Part shown: in pieces, positions 60,336-64,000 of the stretch
Layout: the number at the start of each line of letters is the position of its first letter
Numbering within the stretch: the stretch's first letter is position 1
DNA from: JAFEBO01 sp044221315
Lineage (GTDB): Bacteria; Planctomycetota; Phycisphaerae; Phycisphaerales; UBA1924
Assembly: GCA_044221315.1 (NCBI GenBank)
Contig: JBGAPK010000001.1
Coordinates: forward strand, 165,943 to 229,942
Length of the DNA: 64,000 bases
Direction of reading: 5' to 3'
The notes under the pieces: generated by a model
Databases searched by the model: none
Told to the model about the DNA's origin: nothing
Seen by the model: the letters and a program-made list of their open reading frames with translations, nothing else
Program-made: the position numbers and the translations under genes

Positions 60336-60773
60336 GGCCTTTGCTCCGGATGGCGAAGAAAGAGTAGCGACGGCTCCCGGCCAACCGTCCCCGAGGCGCG
60401 GCGGGCTGATCCGGCGCGCCGGGCTTGGAAATCCGCATCGCGCCGGATGAGCTCGCAGGCAACGCACGCGCGCCACAAATGCACCAAGAGTGAGCCGGCG
60501 GGCCCGCAGGCGCAGGACGCTCCCGAGGCCGGAACTGGAACATCCAAAGTCCTCCCAAAGGGCGCACATTTGGCCCGAATTCCTGCGGCGCGATCCTCGA
60601 TCCGAGGCAAGTTACGTTCTAACAGCCTATTGAGCAAGCACTTGCGATATCTCGCGGATCATTGCATTCCACCGCCTCGCCCTGCGCTTGGGTTGATAGA
60701 GTGATAGGGGGCGTTCGGACACGCGGGCGCGATGTCGCGCCGGGACGCCGCGGGAATTGAAAGGGAATCAGAC
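60336..60773. other. Intergenic region between amylase and SYLF-like gene
   Basis: No gene is supported. GCAAGCACTTGC at 60634-60645 is a perfect arm pair (GCAAG/CTTGC) of the kind bound by LacI-family regulators. It lies about 300 bases before the amylase start and about 130 before the divergent SYLF-like gene. Confidence 0.5.
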
Positions 60774-61355
60774 ATGCAGACTCGCAAGATTGCTTGTGCC
60801 TTGATGGTGGCGGCGTTGGCCGGCACCCTTGGCGCGTGCTCCACCCCATCGGGAGGCACCACGGCCGAGAAACAGAGCAGCACGCTCACGATGCGCGACC
60901 AGACGCTGGCACGCCTTGAGAAGGAGAAGCCCGAGGCCAAGGCTCAGCTCTCGTCCGCCGCCGGGTATGCCGTCTTCCAGACGATCGCGATGGGCGCGGG
61001 CGTTGGCGGCAGCAACGGCTTCGGCGTCGCCGAGAACAAGGCCAACGGCAAGCAGACGTTCATGCGGATGTCGAGCAACAGCCTGAACCTGGGCGTCAGC
61101 GCGACGGAGAACCGCATCGTCCTGCTCTTCAAGGACCAGGCGACCTTCGACAAGTTCGTCGCGGGCAATTGGCAATGGGGCGGAAACGCCGCGGCCGGCG
61201 CCAAGGGCGACAACTCCGGCAAGATGGACAACTCGGCCGGCACGTCGAACGACAACGTCACCGTCTATCAGCTGACCAACAGCGGCTTCGCTCTTACGGC
61301 GAACCTGGGCGGCTCGCGCTTCTGGCCCGACAAGGACATGAACAGCATGTGGTAA
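60774..61355 (+). CDS. SYLF-domain (Ysc84-like) lipoprotein
   Basis: The signal (LMVAALAGTLGACSTP) has a lipobox ending at LGAC. The 193-residue precursor carries the SYLF pattern: AAGYAVFQTIAMGAGVGGSNG, FMRMSSNSLNLGVSATENR, LLFKDQATFDKFVAGNWQWG, and a final FALTANLGGSRFWPD. SYLF proteins bind lipids. The lipoprotein form is common in bacteria and its role is unknown. A strong bidirectional terminator follows. Confidence 0.82.
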   Translation: MQTRKIACALMVAALAGTLGACSTPSGGTTAEKQSSTLTMRDQTLARLEKEKPEAKAQLSSAAGYAVFQTIAMGAGVGGSNGFGVAENKANGKQTFMRMSSNSLNLGVSATENRIVLLFKDQATFDKFVAGNWQWGGNAAAGAKGDNSGKMDNSAGTSNDNVTVYQLTNSGFALTANLGGSRFWPDKDMNSMW

Positions 61356-61397
61356 TCCGCCGATTCTCCGATCGCGGAGATTCGTCGATGAAAGGAA

Positions 61398-61432
61398 AAA
61401 GCCCCGGCCGTACGGCCGGGGCTTTCGTTTTT
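61398..61432. terminator. Bidirectional rho-independent terminator
   Basis: AAAGCCCCGGCCG and CGGCCGGGGCTTT pair over 13 bases around TA. CGTTTTT follows on the + side and a run of A precedes it. It serves the SYLF-like gene and the convergent subtilase. Confidence 0.9.
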
Positions 61433-61446
61433 GCACCCGGAATCGG

Positions 61447-63363
61447 TCAATTCCTGAGCGAGGCGATGGTCTTCTTCGGGTTGATGATGAAGCGACCGTC
61501 GTATCCCGGCATCGGATCGGCATTGGCCTTGATGGCCTCGATGACCTGCGCGGTGGTCAGGGTTGGCTTCACGGCCAGCATCTTTCCGACCAGGTTGGTC
61601 ACGTTGGGGGCGGCCATCGACGTGCCGCTGTACTTGAAGCGCTTGCCGCCGGGCACGTAACTCTCGACCTCGAAGCCGTTGGCGTAGATCGTCACGCCCT
61701 TGCCGAAGGTGGTGAAGCCGGTGGGCTTGCCCGAGGAGTCGATCGCGCCGATGGTGATGACGTTGGGCAGCTCGATGCCCGAGGGCATGAGTTCGGCAAA
61801 TGTGTTGTCGTTGTCGCTGTTGCCGGCGGCGGGCACGAAAAGGATCTCGGGCGCGCTGGCCATGGCGTTCTTCATCGCGCCGGAAATGATCTTGAAATAC
61901 TCGCGCGACAACGCCGCCCGCTCGTCCTTGTCCTTGCCGACGCCCTTCTTCTCGAGTTCCTCCTCGATGTCGGCGCGGCCCATACCCCAGGACATATTGA
62001 CGACGCGGACGCCGGCCTTCTTCATCGCGGCGACAGTGTCCGTGAAACTCCTGGCGATGTCGGTGGAGAACTCCTTCGTCCACGTGTAGCGAGGAACAGA
62101 CTTGAAATCGAAGGTAAGCCGGACGCCGAAGACGCGCGCGAAGGGGTTCCCTTCCGTGGCGATGCCGGTGACGTGCGTGCCGTGCGAGTAGTTGCCGTAG
62201 AGGCCAAGGTCCTCGATAAAGCCCTGCACCTGGTCGGACTTCAGGCCCTTGATGTACGCGCGGAACGCTTCGGCCTCGGGGCTCTGCACGCCGGCCTGGC
62301 TGTCCCCCGCGCCCTTGGTGTGGGTCTCGACCAGCGCCACCGGCGACTTGAGCTCGTCGATCGAGATGAGCAGTCCGGTGGTCGGCTTCCAGTTCATGTC
62401 GAAGGCGATGCCGTTGATATCGTCGACGTAGCCGTTGGCGTCGTTGTCCTTTCCGTCGGCCTTCTCGTTCGGATTCTCCCAGAGCTTGCCCGAGTACAGG
62501 GACACGTCCACGCCCGAGTCCCAAATTCCGATCACGACCGGGCTGGCCTTGTCCGTCGGCGAGAGCACCACGTTGTTCGCACTCAAAATGTCCACGCGCG
62601 GCTTGCTGTTGGTTTCGGCGATCTTGCCGTAGACCTCAGCGACCGAGGGCTGGAGCTCAAGCATGGTGTCGAGCATGTTGCGCATGTTGACCATCCCGCC
62701 GACAAAGTCGCCCGTGATCTCGCCCTTGTTGGTCTCGACGACCGGATCGAGGTTGGCCTTCACCTGGCCGAGAATCAGGTCCTTGTTGACGATCTGGGCC
62801 GTGGATCGCGCCTGGAGCACGCTCTCACGCACTTTGTCCCAAGGCAGGGCGTTGACCCGCTTGTCCAACTCGGCCTTGAACGCGGCGTAGTACGCCGGCT
62901 TGTCGGTGCCGTTGTTGCTGGCCTTTCGTCCGGCGACCATCGATGCGAGCACCTGACCCATCATGAGCTTGGTGGATTCCTTGCCCTCGATGGCACGGGC
63001 CTTCTCGAGCTGTTTCAACGCCTCGTCGAAGTTGCCCTCGAAAACGGCAATCTGCTGAAGGAGCGTGTAGTAGCCTTTCAGCGTGGTCTTGTCCTGGATG
63101 TCGTATTTCTCGAGGTCGGCGAGGGTGTTGGCTTTGAGCTCGGCAACGAACTTCTTGAAGGCGGCATCGCTGACGAGGAAGTCGCTGGCCTTGCCCTCGA
63201 TCTTGTAGACGTGCCGGGGGAGGTCGTCGGCGGTCTTGACCGCGATTTTGGCCGAGGCGCCCCCGGGCTGGATCGCCCAAGCAGCGGGAATCGCAAGGCC
63301 CGAAACGAGCAGGAGTGCCATGGCCATGGAGCGAAAGGACGGACGGCTTTCGGTTCGTTTCAC
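61447..63363 (-). CDS. Exported subtilisin-like S8 peptidase
   Basis: GTG 63363 follows AAGGA. The 638-residue protein has a signal peptide (MAMALLLVSGLAIPAAWA), a long helical pro-region (residues about 35-250), and a catalytic domain with Asp282 (IGIWDSGVDVS), His394 (YSHGTHVTGI) and Ser582 (SGTSMAAPNV). An acidic DGKDNDANGYVDDINGI near residue 303 looks like a Ca-binding loop. It has no dockerin-like tail, unlike the subtilase at 56.4 kb. Likely a secreted or periplasmic protease. Confidence 0.92.
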   Translation of the reverse strand: MKRTESRPSFRSMAMALLLVSGLAIPAAWAIQPGGASAKIAVKTADDLPRHVYKIEGKASDFLVSDAAFKKFVAELKANTLADLEKYDIQDKTTLKGYYTLLQQIAVFEGNFDEALKQLEKARAIEGKESTKLMMGQVLASMVAGRKASNNGTDKPAYYAAFKAELDKRVNALPWDKVRESVLQARSTAQIVNKDLILGQVKANLDPVVETNKGEITGDFVGGMVNMRNMLDTMLELQPSVAEVYGKIAETNSKPRVDILSANNVVLSPTDKASPVVIGIWDSGVDVSLYSGKLWENPNEKADGKDNDANGYVDDINGIAFDMNWKPTTGLLISIDELKSPVALVETHTKGAGDSQAGVQSPEAEAFRAYIKGLKSDQVQGFIEDLGLYGNYSHGTHVTGIATEGNPFARVFGVRLTFDFKSVPRYTWTKEFSTDIARSFTDTVAAMKKAGVRVVNMSWGMGRADIEEELEKKGVGKDKDERAALSREYFKIISGAMKNAMASAPEILFVPAAGNSDNDNTFAELMPSGIELPNVITIGAIDSSGKPTGFTTFGKGVTIYANGFEVESYVPGGKRFKYSGTSMAAPNVTNLVGKMLAVKPTLTTAQVIEAIKANADPMPGYDGRFIINPKKTIASLRN

Positions 63364-64000
63364 GGGAGCGTTCCTTTCCAGGGACTGATCGGGCTGGATC
63401 GACGGTCGCGACGATCCACCCGACTTGGATTTGTTCCCGCCGATCCATCGCGGGTTGCGGCGGGCGCTGGGGAATGGCAGGTAGAGCGATTTCGGTGATC
63501 GAGCACGGGATTCAAGGCAATGTGCCGGGGTGTTGGCCGCCGGAAAGCGATTAGGAAGTCCGAAAGAAAGGTTTTATGGCGTTGTTGCGACCCAAACACA
63601 ACAAATAGGCCTCGGAGCAGTTCTTGCGCAGAAATGGGGTCCGATAGCATGTCAGATTGGTCCGAAAAAGTCGGCCTTGGAGGTTAGCAAGCGTGCAAGA
63701 TGCTCCGGCGCTGGATAGACTTGGACCGTCCACGGCCGTGGGCGAAAATCCGGAGGCGCTCGCCACCCGGGTCTGAAAACGGTTCGCGCGGCTGCTCAGC
63801 AATGAAGAACGATATCTGGCAACTTGGGGGTGGTGCTGGGGGTGACGGGAACGCCCGTCGCTGGAGTTATTTGATACGTCGCCGCGTCGGTTCGGTAGCG
63901 CGGCAATGTCTGTTTCGTCATGGTCGTCGCTTGCGGTCGAGACCGGCTGGCGCGATCGAACCACTGACTTCCGGCGGCGCTGGGGTCGCTGGAGGACTTG
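63364..64000. other. Right end of the window, no supported gene
   Basis: No frame has convincing coding character. GGAGG at 63679-63683 lies nine bases before a GTG at 63693, whose frame stops after 27 codons, at about 63776. An ATG at 63700 is open to the edge but poor in composition. A frameshifted or partial gene at the edge cannot be excluded. Confidence 0.5.

Noticed and set aside
63551..63964. 137-codon minus-strand frame at the right end
   Set aside because: No ribosome-binding site, low-complexity composition and no recognisable domain.

Overview
The window looks like a chromosomal segment of a high-GC planctomycete, most probably Phycisphaerae-like. Pointers are two exported proteins ending in paired dockerin-like repeats of the CPxDLNxDGxVDDxDF type, a PEP-CTERM-like tail, eukaryote-like Ser/Thr kinases fused to beta-propellers, a CxxCGYDLxGL...CPEC zinc-ribbon tail on unrelated proteins, and an rsmH gene lying outside any division cluster. 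I see no tRNA, rRNA, CRISPR array, insertion sequence or phage gene. The taxonomic placement is inference from family content.

Layout. 1-12.4 kb: small, mostly single-gene units: a zinc-ribbon membrane protein, a TraB-like protein, an NHL propeller, an esterase, an ankyrin plus DNA-alkylation-repeat pair, a VOC protein, an isoaspartyl peptidase/GNAT pair, several DinB-fold proteins, and an AhpD-like gene with its TetR regulator and a candidate operator. 11.4-21.0 kb: a complete K+-uptake locus, small membrane ORF-kdpF-kdpA-kdpB-kdpC-kdpD-kdpE, with a divergent outer-membrane barrel gene and a candidate KdpE site between them. 21.1-23.2 kb: TPP riboswitch and thiC. 24.1-26.5 kb: an exported transglutaminase of animal (factor XIII/TG2) type carrying a dockerin-like tail. 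26.8-37.4 kb: a methyltransferase, then three paralogous membrane kinases with WD40/TolB-like propellers and a class C beta-lactamase-fold hydrolase. 37.4-50.3 kb: rsmH, arylamine NAT, small lipoproteins, a flavin monooxygenase, a PPIase, a frameshifted MFS transporter with zinc-ribbon tail, VOC/SnoaL/DinB/DUF proteins, acetate kinase and an HdeD-like protein. 50.6-63.4 kb: RNHCP protein, Tat-exported amine oxidase, MsrB-MsrA fusion, a tandem pair of LuxR-type regulators, a dockerin-tailed subtilase, a GH13 amylase, a small SYLF-like lipoprotein and a second subtilase.

How the genes work together. KdpD/KdpE should sense K+ limitation and drive kdpFABC. ThiC supplies the pyrimidine of thiamine and is probably shut down by TPP at translation. 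Many products are exported or surface-anchored (lipoproteins, subtilases, transglutaminase, amylase, esterase, Msr fusion), which fits a cell with an elaborate envelope that degrades polymers.

Two initiation modes are visible. Some genes have a clear Shine-Dalgarno. At least fourteen others have a TANNNT hexamer, usually TANNCT, five to nine bases before the start codon, which predicts leaderless mRNAs. That pattern, the animal-type transglutaminase, the small ORF before kdpF and the zinc-ribbon transporter fusion are the observations most worth following.
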